Assembly: GCA_007449985.2 (NCBI GenBank)
Contig: VIIQ02000679.1
Location: 466,563 to 530,562, forward strand
Source: Desmodesmus armatus
Taxonomy: Eukaryota; Chlorophyta; Chlorophyceae; Sphaeropleales; Scenedesmaceae
Reading direction: 5' to 3'
DNA length: 64,000 bases
Shown here: in pieces, positions 37,901-50,248 of the stretch
Position numbering within the stretch: the first letter of the stretch is position 1
Layout: each line of letters starts with the position of its first letter
Notes under the pieces: generated by a model
Database searches by the model: none
What the model saw: the letters and a program-made list of their open reading frames with translations, nothing else
What the model was told of the DNA's origin: nothing
Translations under genes and position numbers: made by a program

Positions 37901-40900
37901 GTGAGGCAAGCCCGACGACAGCGCGTCAGCATGGCATGCATGGCTTTGCTGCCGGAAACTGCCAGCGCGTCCGACGCCCCCAGAAGCCCCCGAGTGGCAT
38001 GCACACGCACGCCCAGATACACGTACTCTGATTGCAGCGCAATTTCACGGCCCCGAAACACAAGGCGAAACCCTGCAGGCACCCTCAAGTGTTGCGGGCG
38101 GAAACACACGACACAAGTCTTGTGCGGCGCAAGGTTCACCTCCATATCAAACAATGTGCAGAAGACATCAAGCACATCCACGATCTGCTGTATCTCGCAG
38201 GCCTCGAAGCTGAGCAACCCCACGTCGTCAGCATACATCACGTCAGGCACCTTAAGTCCACTCAGCACTGGCCCTGCCCCCGGCAGCTTGAGCCTGATCA
38301 GGTAATGCAGCAACTCAATAAACAGGCCGAACAAGAGGGGGCTCAGCTCACTCCCCTGCTTTGTGCCAGACACTGTGGGGAAGGCGTCCCCAAGCTCCCC
38401 ATTGACTGCCACCTGACAGCACACCCGATCATACAACGCCACCAACATGTCCAGAAAGGGGCCATGCACACCCAACTGTCGACATCGCTCCAACAACAGG
38501 TCCCTCCTAACCTTGTCAAAAGCCTTCTTAAAGTCCACAAAGACCACATACAAGCGACGGCGGCGATGCTGCGCCACACTGATCAGATGCTGCAGCGTGA
38601 AGATGGCATCTAGTGTGCCATGGCCCGGCCTAAAGCCACACTGGGTGGGAGCCCGAAGTGACAGGAGTGACGCCAACCGCTCAAAGCGCTGATTCAAGAA
38701 GCGATCCAACATGCGGGAAAAGACAGGTGACACAGAGATACCTCTGTACTGGTCCCGTACTGCCAGGGCAGCAGGGCTCAGCGACTTCGGCACGGGGACC
38801 AACTTGCTGGTGCGCATAACCTCCGGGACACAAGCATTAGAGAACATGGCCTGCAGCAACCACTGTGCACACTCAACAACGACAGGACAGGCCGGCAGAG
38901 GGTCACCACTCGAACCTGTATCACGGACAGGGGCAGCGGCCAGCCTTAAGAGCTCTCCAGTCAGCCCCTGAGCATCAGGGGCTTTGCCGGCCGGGAGCGC
39001 CATGCATTGTTCCACCTCAGCCAGGGTGACATCAGCGTTAAGTGCAGCCATGGCTGCCTCCTGACCCCGAGGGGCTGCTGCGTACAGCTGCTGCTTGAGA
39101 GCGACCTCATCGACAGACAGGGCCTGTGGATGGGGTATAATGACATCAGGAACAAAGATGAGGGTGCCCGCCGCCCCTGCACACACCAGCAAAAGTGCAG
39201 AAAAACAGCGCAGCCTGTTCAAGCATGGAATGCTCCGTGTGACCATTGCACTCAACAAAAAGCTTCCCATGTTAGCGCTGCGTCCTACACCATAGCATGG
39301 CTCGCTTCGAAAGCTACCTCAGCAGCAACCTCATGCAAAGTGCTTCAGCAATGTCATCCAAGCTTCGCCCTTAAGGGTGTCACGCCCCCAGTGACAGTGG
39401 GGACATGCATGTCTTAACAATGCTCAAGGGCCACTGGCTTGTTGTACAACACATGTGTCCTGTGCTTGACTGTGCATGCAGTGCCCACTGGGCAGTGATT
39501 TTGTGTTGACAGACAGCAGGCTTTGCCAGCTGCCCTTGGCTGTGGTGGTGTCGTGTCTCGTACTTATGAATGCCAACGAGTGTTGAGACTGGTGGTTGCC
39601 ATCGAATGCTTGCACATTGTGTGCCCAACACAGTGTGACACAGACACTCACTGAGTTTAAAACCAAACACACCTGGGCTGCGTGGGTTGGCCCGCACGAG
39701 GCCGATGGCCTGGATAGTCTTGCCCAGGCCAGGACTGTCAAACAGCAAGTTGCCATTGGGACCCCGCAGGAGCACCTGCGGCGGCAAGAACATAGGGGCT
39801 GCGCCTTTGCTGAGGGGTGGTGCCGCTACTCAAAGGCGCAACGTTGCTGATGCCGGATGCTCTGTTCCTTTCAGCTGATTGACCATGCAAGAGTGCAGCC
39901 GAGCAGAGAGCAGCTACAGGTGCAGTCAGGCACGACTGCTGTTCGTCATAATTTGTCAACTGCTGTGGTGGGCATGTCACATGCACGCGTCTGCGTGTGG
40001 GTACTGCGTCGCCTGACACACACAGAGCAAGCTGTTTGAACAAGCTGAATTCAGGTTGAAACAGCCATCTGACTGCAGCAGTCCAGCTGAATAGCCTGTG
40101 CAGTATGCTGGTCGATTTACCTCGGGCGTGCTCTCCCGGTACAGCATACGAGCCACACCTTCTTGCTGGAACGGTATAGACTGCACGGCCTTCATGCCAA
40201 GTGATGTTAGGTCCCTGCTGCAGGGTCAAGCAGCATCAAGCCAAAAATGTTGAACACTGTGCCAGTAGCTGGCAGCATCCCTTGCATGTGACATTTTGGC
40301 GGCAGGTGAGCGCATCTCCCACAGCAACACTTGAATGGAAAGCAAGACCTGTGGGTGCCCTGCCCTAGCCTATGATATCACTTGTCTGCGCGGATACAGC
40401 CGGTGACCTTCAGCCGGGCAAGTAGTTGGTGTCAGGCCTGGTGTCAGCATGCAGTTTAACGGTGTTGTGCTGTGGCATCACCTCATGCCCCTGCACCCAC
40501 CTGATTTCAGCTGGTGTAGGCACATGTTCCAACTGATACTGCTTGGCTGCCGTGAACAGCTGCTCCACCTTCATCGGCTCGACATCTACACTGTCCGGGG
40601 TTCCTGTCTCATCTGTATCTGCAGGCTGCATCTCAATGTCATCCAGCTGCAGCGTCTCGGCAGCAGGGACGCTTCCAGGCTGAGGTGCATCCACCCTGGC
40701 CTCGCTGTGCAGGCCAGGCGTGCCTGATGGTGGGTTGGAGCCTGTGGGCGGTGCCGGAGTCTGCTGCTGGTTGTCTGGGGAGGTCTCTGCCGCTTGACGC
40801 TCCTGTGCTGCTGCTGTGTGCTGCTGCTGGCCTTCATTCAAGCTCTCACAGTGGCCAGGGGTGACCGGCGTGGTGCCAGGGTTGACCTGTATGCAAGTCA

Positions 40901-41349
40901 CAACAGGCCAAATTCTGCTGCAGCACACTAGTGTGTCGCATGTTGTCGCGCATTGGTGCGCATTTTCACCGTGTGGCGCCCTTTGACAAGTTGAAGACAA
41001 TTTAGGAGGCCTTCGAGCCTGCGCGAAGCATTCACTTGAGGCAGGACCTGCTTTCATCTGCTGTCGTGAGGTGCGGTGCTGTGAAGGGCCGCTCCACCTC
41101 CCATGTGAGATGACTTGCCTGAACAGAAGTCTCAAAGAGTAGATCTTGCACGCCTTGCTCAAACGCCTCTGTTGCGTGCTGCAAAAGCCCGTCTTTACGC
41201 CACCTTTCTACTGCTGCCAACTTGTCATCGGTATGGCCTCGGACAGAGCGAAACGAGTTTTGGAGCTTTTCCCAGAACAGATCTTGATCCTTTACCGCTC
41301 CAGGGTGCTGTTTGAGCCTCTTCAACGCCCTGTCAATGTGTTCCATCAT
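27248..41349 (-). CDS. SNF2-family ATPase/helicase, SHPRH-like layout
   Basis: Predicted ATP-dependent DNA translocase acting on chromatin or stalled forks. Its large gene has more than 20 exons. Exons supported from the start: 41349-41119, 40886-40501, 40217-40121, 39775-39673 (motif I, LLFDSPGLGKTIQAIGLV), 36696-36584 (motif Ia, TYSPKIIEQWQE), one from 36344 (ELHVHSNLSVLHYTGV), about 35590-35470 (KYDVVIMSFDD), 34501-34391 (motif II, RLIIDEVQHMG), then motif III SGTPFPPG from about 33988. LLIRRTHDDIKGQG (about 33420) closes the first lobe. A linker of several hundred residues, partly coiled coil, follows (33059-33036, 32930-32841, 32445-32220, 31671-31256, 31221-31029, 30688-30474, 30199-30023, 29771-29674, 29332-29230). 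The first 180 residues include a Gln/Pro/acidic segment. Walker A has Ser-Pro where SNF2 proteins usually have Glu-Met. The split of the two lobes by a long insert recalls SHPRH, but I found no RING finger. Some exon borders between 33100 and 36600 are unresolved. Confidence 0.8.
36850..39270 (-). mobile_element. Non-LTR retrotransposon reverse transcriptase ORF inside the SNF2 gene
   Basis: An uninterrupted 806-aa frame in the SNF2 intron 36697-39672, in the same orientation as the host. It shows the reverse transcriptase series: ALPAGKAPDAQGLTGELLRL, LVPVPKS and QYRGISVSPVFSRMLDR, CGFRPGHGTLDAIFTL, VVFVDFKKAFDKVRRDLL, GTKQGSELSPLLFGLF and the catalytic MYADDVGLLS. A thumb region and a C-terminal Cys/His motif follow (CRLCSGQ and HFILECPVYDDL), as in L1/RTE-type elements. 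No apurinic-type endonuclease domain precedes it, so the copy is probably 5' truncated, or the endonuclease lies in another frame. No poly(A) tail is evident after the stop. The first ~40 residues may be flanking sequence read in frame. Confidence 0.9.
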
Positions 41350-42684
41350 GCATGAAGCCTTGCGATGGTTGCTTGTATAGTGTGGTACCTTGGTAATGAA
41401 GTTGATGAATTTCTGGGGCTCATCTTCGGCGGTCCAACATCACCAGGGTTTGAGGTATTTGTCAAAACCACCACAGTCCAATCCCGACCACATGCAGGAA
41501 CCGGATTGGGTGCATTGTGAAATGTCTTGCATCTTCTAGCACTCGAATGGAGCATGTTGCTGGAGTGGCGCAAAGCAGCTGCGGCTGGCTCAATGGCAGG
41601 CAGTTGACTGTACAGTCTTGCAAGACACCCTTGGCAAACTCACCTCACCATTTGCATACCATCACCACTGGACGGTGTTACCCTCTAGCAAGCCCACACA
41701 CTTGCAGGACTGCATCAGCATGAAGCCTCCAGTGCCTGGGTCGGTGGGTGTGAGCAGGAGCAAGTCCAGGCCAGCACAATCTGCGGGTGCACAATCTGCG
41801 TGAAGTGCTGCACCTCAAGCCTTCGAGCCCCGAGGGGACTGCTGATTTGGCCATGCCTGATACCATCCTGCATGATGAAACTACATGCATCAGGGTATGT
41901 CATGCATACTTGCGGTAACAAGCGTGTGTAGCCAGATGGTAAAGATGACATGCAAGGGGTAGGGCGCCTGGTTGCCACTGACATCTAGGCATGGCATAGT
42001 GTGTGATGCATCGGAACACTTAACACCTGGTAACAGGTCCTTTCGCCACGATGGTCTCTGATGCCCCACCTGGATCCTTCCCACCTACAATCAGCCCTGC
42101 AGACCTGCTCTGTCCATGCTCCTGACAGCCCACCTCACTCAAGGTTCAAAACTGGGCCTAGACAACCAGATTTGGCAACATAGTTGTAATTACACGGCAA
42201 GGCACGGGGGGACCCAAGAGAGGACCCAGTGAAAGTAAAATAACAAATGGGCATTCACTGATGAAAGATAGGCCCCACTTGATAGCAATAACAGCGCAAG
42301 CACCAGCCCTCCACAGGCTCCAATAGTGGCAACACACTGTGACACACACAGTATTGGACATGCTATTTCAGTTGCGCAGCTGCTGGCAGACGGTAGGTAC
42401 TCAGTCAGATCCACAACTCAGTGAAATTCAGCAATATACGTATTGAACGAACTATTTGAAGAAAGGTTCAGCTTTGATAAACACCCCCTGTGATGACACC
42501 AGTTCAGTGCCAGCTAGGGCACCGCGTGCATAATACACTTGACAGACCCACACCAAATGAAGACCCCCCCCCCACACCCCTCCCACACCAACATCTGGTT
42601 GGCTGGACAGATTCATGCGCACACTCGTTCAGCTGTCGTATACGTTCACCTTAGCTAACTGTCACCTAGCAGATTAGCAATCTG
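41350..42684. other. Intergenic region, SWEET 3' flank and SNF2 promoter
   Basis: No supported gene. It holds the promoter of the SNF2 gene (-) and the 3' UTR of the SWEET gene (-). An upstream SNF2 exon cannot be excluded. A poly-C tract occurs at about 42566-42574. Confidence 0.45.
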
Positions 42685-45430
42685 CTAGCCAGCACTGTGC
42701 CGCACCCTGAGTGAGGGTGGGGACGCAACACCTCTCGTCACAGTGACAGGACCATCTACTTCACTCTGTATGCTGCCTGCCTGCATGCTGGCTGTGCCTG
42801 TCCCTATCAAGTAGGCCTCCCCACCAGCAGCATTGCAGGTGTGATGGTGCTCCAATGCATGGCTGCTGGCGTCCACCAGAAGGGCCACTGTGCTGCCTCC
42901 ACAGCTGCCTCCCGAGGTGCCACAGCCAGATGACTTGACCCTGTGACAGACACACACACAGCACAGCACATCACAACACAGGAGCAGAAAGTTGTGCTGG
43001 TCAAGCAGCTTGATGTACTGCTGTGTGCACATCACCCTGCGCAGGGGTATGGAAGCACGAACACTCCCAACTGCACATACAGGCAGTGGGCCATTGCAAC
43101 CAATGCGACATTTGTGCTACAGTCTTGGTGCATTGAGAGTGTGCGTGTGGTTGTGCCCTACATCCTTGTCTGCTCCTGGGGTCCCAGCACTCAGGAAATG
43201 CCACCAAAGACACAGAGCACATGCATGGCACCCCTGACCCAAGCTGGTGTGCCTCTGTTACTGTAGTGTCACTCTCAAGGTGGCCCTGGGTCACTTACGG
43301 TGATGCAAGCGCAGCTGCCAGGCCGCCTGCTGTGCTGCTAGGTGGTGCTGAGGGGTACATAATCTTCAGGGCGAGCAGGAACACAGACACCACTCCCCCA
43401 ATGCCGTTTGGCACCCATATGAACGGGTCTCCTACAGCCTGCAGGTTGCACAACAGCAGGCTTAGTGCCTCTGCAGCACAAGAGTACGAGTTGGCACTGG
43501 CAGCGGAGAGTTGGGCCTGTGCAACAGCTCAAGGGCCAATCCTGCACGTGCCTGCTGCTGTGTTGTTCAACGGCATTGCGACAGCTGCTTGTTCAAACTG
43601 TGTGCACTAGCCCGGGCATGCCAAATGTGCAAGGCAAAACATGTGGTTTGACGAGATGCAGCACTTACAAACTCACAATGCCGTAGGCGACCCACAGGGC
43701 TGCGTTGACGAGGTTGGCGATGCATGTCGGCCGGTAGATGGACGCGCTGTTGCGGGTGCGCACAACCTGCCGGCGAAGCAGTCAAGTGCAGTGCAGTGGT
43801 GGTGTCAGCAACCGGCACGCCACCGACAAACGTGGGGCTGGTTGGCCCTGCAGGATGCTAGCCAGCGCATCTCTCTGCTGTCAACTGCGTCAGCGCTGCT
43901 GTCTGGCCATGCATGTGCTGATGCTGATGCGCAAATAAAAACGATGAATGGCACCTCCCTCCCTGCTGCTTGGACTGAACCGTTCACCTTGACAGAGCTG
44001 CTGACTGGTGCTGCATAGTATATCACAGTGATGATGTTGCACAGCACACCCCTGTGCAACAAAATCCAACACATGTGCAGGAGCAGATTTGACAATCTGG
44101 TCAGCGAGTGTGCACAGCAACTGCTGGCATGGCATCTTGTCCAGGTAGAGTCATTGCAAATTGAGCGCCACTTTTGCTGGCCGCAGCACACCCCTCAAAA
44201 TGCTTCCAGGAGCCTTGAGCAAGCAATTGCAGCCTGGTTGTGCAATAGCACGGTTATGCTTGGGTGAATCTACCACCAGACTGCACCACCAGCTGCTCTT
44301 GACAGTGCAGTAGATGCTGCAGCAGCCTCCTGGCAGTAAGTATGCTGAACGAGGCTCAGTCTGCCTCATGCGCTAGAGCCGACAACCCCAAGCCACGCAC
44401 CACATGAGCCTGGCTTGCTGCGCCTCCATGACAAAGCGTGCCATCACACCCAGCAGCAGAATGACAAACGCCGAGCCACACATGATGCTGAGCAAGATGT
44501 TTTGCACCTGCATGGCAAAAAGCAGTAAGCGGGCTTGGTTGATGTGACAGGTCAGCACTCAGCCCAGCACACAGCCAGTTGCTGGTGTCTGCATAACTGC
44601 TGCCTGCTGCGGTGGATGACTGGATGTGCACTCCCACCCACACTGTTTGAAGCTTGCTGGAGGCTTCAGGCAGGTTCTGATGCTCTATGCTGCAAGGCCT
44701 ACTGCATGCACTGCTGTGCTGATGCCTGCAACATGCTGCTGCCTGTTGAGCTACGAGCCCTCAATGGTGAGGATGGTTTCTGCTGGTCAGCACACGATCG
44801 CACCTGGAGGGCTGAAAGTGCATACCATGTCACAGTCGTAAAGATGGCTGCAGCCAAGCCTGGGATGTTGGATAGGAACATGCTGTAGTCTGCAGCGCCA
44901 GGGTGAACATGAACGCTCAGCACATGCATGATGGGCCTGGTGAGATGCAGCAGGGGCTACTGCGCGGCGTGTGTGTGTCCTGATCGGTACCAGTAGTTTG
45001 CCACCACTGGCCATATGAGCACTGCTGACGCACCGTTTTAGTGGCAACTGCAAGGGATGCATGACTCTTGAGGCCAAGCAAGGCCATGGCTGACCATGCA
45101 GTCATCGAGTGAGGTGCTGCAGCGGCTGCAGGTGTGCTGGCTCACCTGGTGCTGCAAAACCATAGGCGTTCCAACAAGCTGTGCTGGCAAAGGTGACTGC
45201 AAAGGGCACCGGGTTGAGCTCCTGCGGGACGTCAACTCAACAGGTCAGGCTCCTATCACTGCGCGTCCAGCTCGTAGCTGAGGACCAAAGAGTCCTGCTT
45301 CCTGTCTCACCCCAAGCTGCTGTTGCTGCCTGGCTGTGTAGCAGGCCTTGAGGGGGCTGGCATACATCACAATGGCCACCAGGCCACCAAGAACGGGAAC
45401 TACGGTGCCCAGAAGCACTTCCTTGCTCAT
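42685..45430 (-). CDS. SWEET: SWEET-family bidirectional sugar transporter (two MtN3/saliva domains)
   Basis: Facilitates sugar diffusion across a membrane (plasma membrane or tonoplast). Eight exons join in phase: 45430-45311, 45221-45146, 44889-44804, 44507-44401, 44051-43988, 43766-43677, 43438-43299 and 42940-42685, giving 312 aa. The first MtN3 repeat shows VVPVLGGLVAIVMYASPLKA, ELNPVPFAVTFASTACWNAY and FLSNIPGLAAAIFTTVTWYA. The linker helix is ILLSIMCGSAFVILLLGVMA. The second repeat shows NIITVIYYAAPVSSSVKV, ANLVNAALWVAYGI and DPFIWVPNGIGGVVSVFLLA. This is the seven-helix 3-1-3 plan with the expected Pro and Asn positions. The C-terminal ~85 residues are a Gly/Ser/Cys/His-rich tail of low complexity and presumably cytosolic. 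It shares a 299-bp divergent promoter with the ARP gene. The substrate cannot be told from sequence. Confidence 0.92.
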
Positions 45431-45729
45431 GGTTGCTGATCACGGGCACACGCGCCTAACGGCACAGCTCAGGTGTGTTGAGCAGCAGGATTTTGACTGG
45501 CTGTGCAGTGTTTCCTAGTTGCTGCTGATGCAAGAACTAAATAGCTGATGCTGGAGAACTAGGAGGTGACACCTGGACGGCTGTGCGTGCATCGCTTTAT
45601 CGTGCCTTTGTTATTCACAACTGCTGGTGACAGGTGTGTTTGACCGCTGCGCCCCGTGGGGGCAGTTGTTGGTTTTCCTGTACGCTGATTTGGCTGTGGT
45701 TGTTGTATTTGTGTCAATGAGGTGTCAGG
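45431..45729. promoter_or_regulatory. Divergent promoter region, SWEET and ARP genes
   Basis: 299 bp separate the two head-to-head start codons. It must contain both promoters. No specific element was recognised. Confidence 0.5.
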
Positions 45730-48700
45730 ATGGGGGAGCTGGTATCCTCTCATGAATTCTTGAGGATCCAAGGGAATACCTTTGTCGTTTTTCACCCACA
45801 GGGGGAACAACTGGTTCTGGGCCTGGGCAGCAGTGAAACACCTGTCGTCGTCCCACACTGCGTGGCGTACAGGCGCAACAAGCACCTTGATCAAGGTCAC
45901 AACAGATCACAGCATGGCTCTGAGCAGCCCTGGCCTTCAGAGGCAGCATTTGAGGCTCTACAACAGGTATGTGCCTACCTCATCGTATCTGGCTCACTGC
46001 TGCGTGTCTTGCTTATATGCATCACCTACCAACCGACGCCTGCACAGGTGCATCGCCTCCTGCACCTGCAAGCACCAGCAACACCACCCACCTTGCAGCA
46101 GCGACAGGACCAGCAGCCGAGCAGTCAACAGTCAGATGTGTTAGCTGCTGCTAAGGCAGGCCTGATAAGCCAAAAACAGGTGCCGGAGGGTTCGGATGGA
46201 TTCATCTGGCTTGATGGGCAGCAGCAGGAGAAACTGCTGCAGCGGCAGCAGCAGCAGCGCAAGCAACAAACAGCGCAGCAGCAAACACAGCAGCAGCTTA
46301 GCAAGCAGCAGGATCTGGCGAAGCAGCAGCTGCCAGTCTTTGCTGGCGGACAGGTGGGTCGTCCTCACTGCTGTCAGCGAGTCTGTTGGTGTGGGTGGTA
46401 CCAGTAGCGCAGATGACTCGTAGTGTGCAGAGCAGAGGTATAAAAAAGGTACGGCTCTTCCCAGCTGCATCCGTCTGACAGCATGTGTTGCTAGTCATCT
46501 GTCTACTCAGCATGCCATCAGTGCTTCACGCAGTAGGTTGGGTTGCGCCAAACCACTGATAGTGCTTGGGCTGCCTGGGGTGACATGTTGTTCAGGTGCC
46601 TGCTCTGTGGCCACCTGATGACTATGAGGCAATGTGGCTCATGACACCAGACAATCACATTGCAGGGCTGGACACCATACCCCAACATGTCCTGCTGGAC
46701 AGGTGCGTGAAGGGGTGCATGCTGTGGGAGCGTGGGGCAGGTGATGACAGGGTCACAATGAAGGGTGGAAGGCAATGCACAGTGATTGGGTTGTGGAGAC
46801 TGTTCAGGGTGTGTTTTGCAGCAAGCTGCTTTGGATCTGCACACCTTTTGCTTCACTGCTGCAGCACAATGTACCGCACCAGTGCACAAGTGAGACTTCA
46901 GAGCAGAGCAGTGCAAATTCCCTGCGCGTGTTGCATACACACAGGCCAACAGACAGTCATGGAGAGCTCAGGCCTACCTAAACGCTGCACACTGTGCATG
47001 CTGTTTGCTGCCCATGTGTTCTTCATGTACGCTGTGCTTCCTGCGACACAGGTTTGAGGCGACCTGGGGTTGGGCTCTGCAGCAGCTGGGTTTCACACAG
47101 GCCCGCTGCAGGAACCTGTCTGCAGTGCTGGCAGTCCCTATAGACATGACAGCAGCAGAGGTGGGTGCCTGCAGTTTAGAGAGAGATTGGCCAAGCAAAT
47201 TTTGCCTTGGGGGATCAGCAACAGTATATTCAGCAGTAGTACCGGCAGTGTGCTGTGCGGGTGAAAGCTACCATGTGGTGTGCAGCTTGAAGCAGCAGCC
47301 ACAGTCTCTTGTTGGCAAACCACACCTGCTCTGCAGCAGTGCTCTGCCGCTAATCCACTATCTGACACTATCTGACGCTGAACCAGTGGTCCCCCCTGGG
47401 GTTCTGCCCCCTGACTTTTTGACCATGTTCTCCTCACCGCTCTTCTACTTTGACTGCATCCCTCTTCAAGCCAGCCATTGCTGCCTCTGCTGCCGCCCTC
47501 TGCTGCCGTTCTCTGCTGCCGCTCTTTGCATGCAGGTGCGCCTCCTAGCAGACCTCCTCCTGGGTCGTCTAGGCTTTGCAGCCTTGCTAGTCCACTTGGA
47601 GCCAGTAGCAGCCTGCTTCGGCAACGGCACTACCAGCGCCTGCATCATAAACGTAGGCAGCAGCTGCTGCACAGTGTGCTGTGTGGATGACGCCGTAGTG
47701 CTTCCACCAACTACCAGCAGGTATACGCTGCCGCTGGGCCTGGTGGATATGGCTGCAGCGCTGACCGGGTGGATGGCATGCTATGGTCACTGGCCGGTGC
47801 AGCTGCTGCAGCATGGGGTAGGTTTCACCAGCAGCAGTGGCGCCCAGAGCAGCGGGAAAGGCAGCCCTGGAGATAAGCAGGCAGATGACACGGCAGGTGC
47901 AGCAGCAGCAGGAGTGGGAGGAAATGGTGCGAGGATGGCATGCAGCAGGCAGGGCGGGACTGTGTCACCAGCCAGCATATACGGCCTGCTGCTGTTGGAG
48001 GACTTGGTGCTGCAGCAATGCTACTTTCCCAAGGTGCGCCACGCAGCCGCTCTATGCACAGCAGCGGGATGATTGTGTATGATTAGCTGGCATTCGCTTT
48101 GGGTGTGCTGGGTGTACACAGATGAAAGAGGCGCTATCTGGACACCCCGGGTGCTTCACCTGGTTCACACTATACTGACAGCAGCGAGCCTCCTTGGATT
48201 TCTTGCTGCACTGCATGGTACTGTTGCTGCGTACCTGGCTAGCAGCCTGTACGGAACGTCTCACCAAACCAAAGCCACACCTACGCTTGCTGCTGCTTAC
48301 ATGCATGATCATGCAGGATACCTACCAGCCAGGCCTTTTGGGGCAGCCCATGCTGGAAGACCAGCAGCCAGCAGTAGTACCCACCCGCTCTCCCGGCGAG
48401 TCCACCACCAACTACCACGTGTCACTGGGCAGCTGGGCCGCAGCAGCAGCCATGACCCTGTTGCACCCTGCAGTAGCGCCCCCAGCGGCCAGCACCACAA
48501 CTGCCGACCCTGGCCAACAGCGCAGCAGCGGCGGGGCGGGGCAGATACGCTCGCCGATCAAGCAGGAGCAACCTGAACCCGCTAGCAGTCAACAAGACCC
48601 ACAAGCAGCACCGGCACCAGCAGCAGCAGACGTTACAGCACCCTCAGCACCCCTAGCAGCAGCAGAACAGGGTTTGGGTGCTGAAGAGGAGGGCCGATCT

Positions 48701-50248
48701 GAGTGGCTGTACAGGCGGTACCATGCAGGTACTGTGGAGGTGCCAGCAGCAGAAGCCCTGCACTTCCAGAGTCAGTTGAGGGTCCGGCTGGAAGCCGGGG
48801 ACACAGCGCCCCCACCTGATGGCATGTACCTCTTGCCCATGGACCTGACAGACAAGCCAACTGCAGGTGCAGCAGGTGCAGGAGGGGTGTCAGGGACCTC
48901 TGGTGCGGAGGCTCCAGAGGTCAAGCCAGCTGTGAATGCTGCTGGGGGCAGCGGGCGTGCTGGGGCCAGCACACCTGCAGGAACTCCCAACATGGGTCTT
49001 GATGAGGTGAGGATTGTGTTCCAGGGGGCAAAGGAAGAGATAACAGCAGCAGTAGTAGGGGGCAATTACGATAGCAGCACTGCCCCATGTGTGATGCAGC
49101 AGCTACTAGTCACACCAGCTGCAGAGGGTGCAGTGCCTGCACTCTGCAGTGACGACATATGTTGGCAGGCATGGCGCATGGCGCGGCAAGTGCCAAAAAC
49201 AGTCAAAGCTCCATGTGTCCTTTGCTATCTATGCTCAGCATGCTCAACAAGTTGTGTCGCGCTGTCATCATCATACTTCATCATGCAGAGCCATGTGTTC
49301 AATCATGTGACGTGCTGTGTTGCTGTGCTGTGCAGGCTGTGTTCCGCAGCATCCTGGCGACCTCAGCAGGCCGTCCTGAGCTGATGTCCCGCCTGGCTGC
49401 TGGGCTGCTGCTGATTGGGCCAGGGGGTGGGCTGAGGGGCCTGGGCTCCATGCTGGAGCGGCGAGTGGGCCAGCGGTTGTCTAAGGCACGCCAGCCGCAG
49501 GTGAGGGTGCAGGGACGTTGTTTGGGGCAGAGAAGGCTACTGCATGCAGCCGGTGGCCAATCACAATGCAAAGCCTTGTTGGCAAGCCGCCGCCCAGTTA
49601 TCACTGTGTGCAGGGCGCAGCTTCAACACGGCAAGAAACGCGCACAGCAATTGGTTTGGGTGCTTTGATGTGATACATCATTACTGTGTGCAGGTCGCAG
49701 CTTATACAGGGCAAGAAGCGCGCGCAGCAATTGGTTTGGGTGCTTTGATGTGATTCATCACCATCATCATTGCAGTTTGTTCGCTTGATGAAGCAGAGCC
49801 CAAAACATTTTCTGCTGTCAACAGCACTGGTGATGGAATCAGGCAGATGCTGGTTCGTTGCTGCACCCAGCCCTGAGTTGCTGTTCTGCCTGCTGCGCAG
49901 GTGGTGTCTACCCTCGAGCCCCGTGCTGAGCCTGCACACGTGGCATGGAAGGGAGCAGCGCTGCTTGCTGCGCTGGACTCTGGGCGGGAAAACTGGCTGC
50001 CCAGGCACCAGTGGGTGGATGGAGGCATGGTGGTGCCAGCACCTGCAGCCAAGGGCCCTTCAGGGGGTCCAGCAGGAGCAGCAGCAGCTTCAAAGAAGGC
50101 GGCGGGTGCAGCAGCTGCTGCAGCGCTAGGTGGTGCTGCTGCTGGGAGCGGGGGTGCTGCAGCAGGGAGTGGCAGCAACTCGGTTGCAGCGGCGGGGCGG
50201 CATACAAAGCTGTTTTACTACTGCAGGGCTGAGCAGGGGATGCTTTGA
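45730..50248 (+). CDS. Actin-related protein, ARP8/ARP9-type (INO80-like chromatin remodelling)
   Basis: ARP8 proteins are nuclear subunits of the INO80 remodeller; plant ARP9 is the related form. Eight exons in phase: 45730-45966, 46048-46353, 46596-46702, 47052-47160, 47536-48033, 48317-49189, 49336-49500 and 49901-50248, about 880 aa. Actin-fold segments are the N-terminal beta strand region (FVVFHPQGEQLVLGLGSS, then PVVVPHCVAYRRN), ALQQLGFTQARCRNLSAVLA, the ATPase-core strand region LVHLEPVAACFGNGTTSACI with INVGSSCCTVCCVDD, AGLLLIGPGGGLRGLGSMLE, and the C-terminal VAWKGAALLAALDSGREN-WLPRHQWV. Long Gln-, Ala- and Pro-rich inserts (exons 2 and 6 and the tail) enlarge it beyond typical ARPs. 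ARP8 versus ARP9 naming cannot be decided here. Confidence 0.82.
49603..49760. repeat. 80-bp tandem duplication in an ARP intron
   Basis: Two adjacent copies of a unit starting TGTGTGCAGG and ending TTTGGGTGCTTTGATGTGAT, period about 80 bp with several mismatches, in the intron before the last ARP exon. Each copy carries a potential CAG acceptor. Confidence 0.85.

Noticed and set aside
37637..38613. Plus-strand frames of about 200 codons
   Set aside because: Shadows of the reverse transcriptase ORF on the opposite strand.
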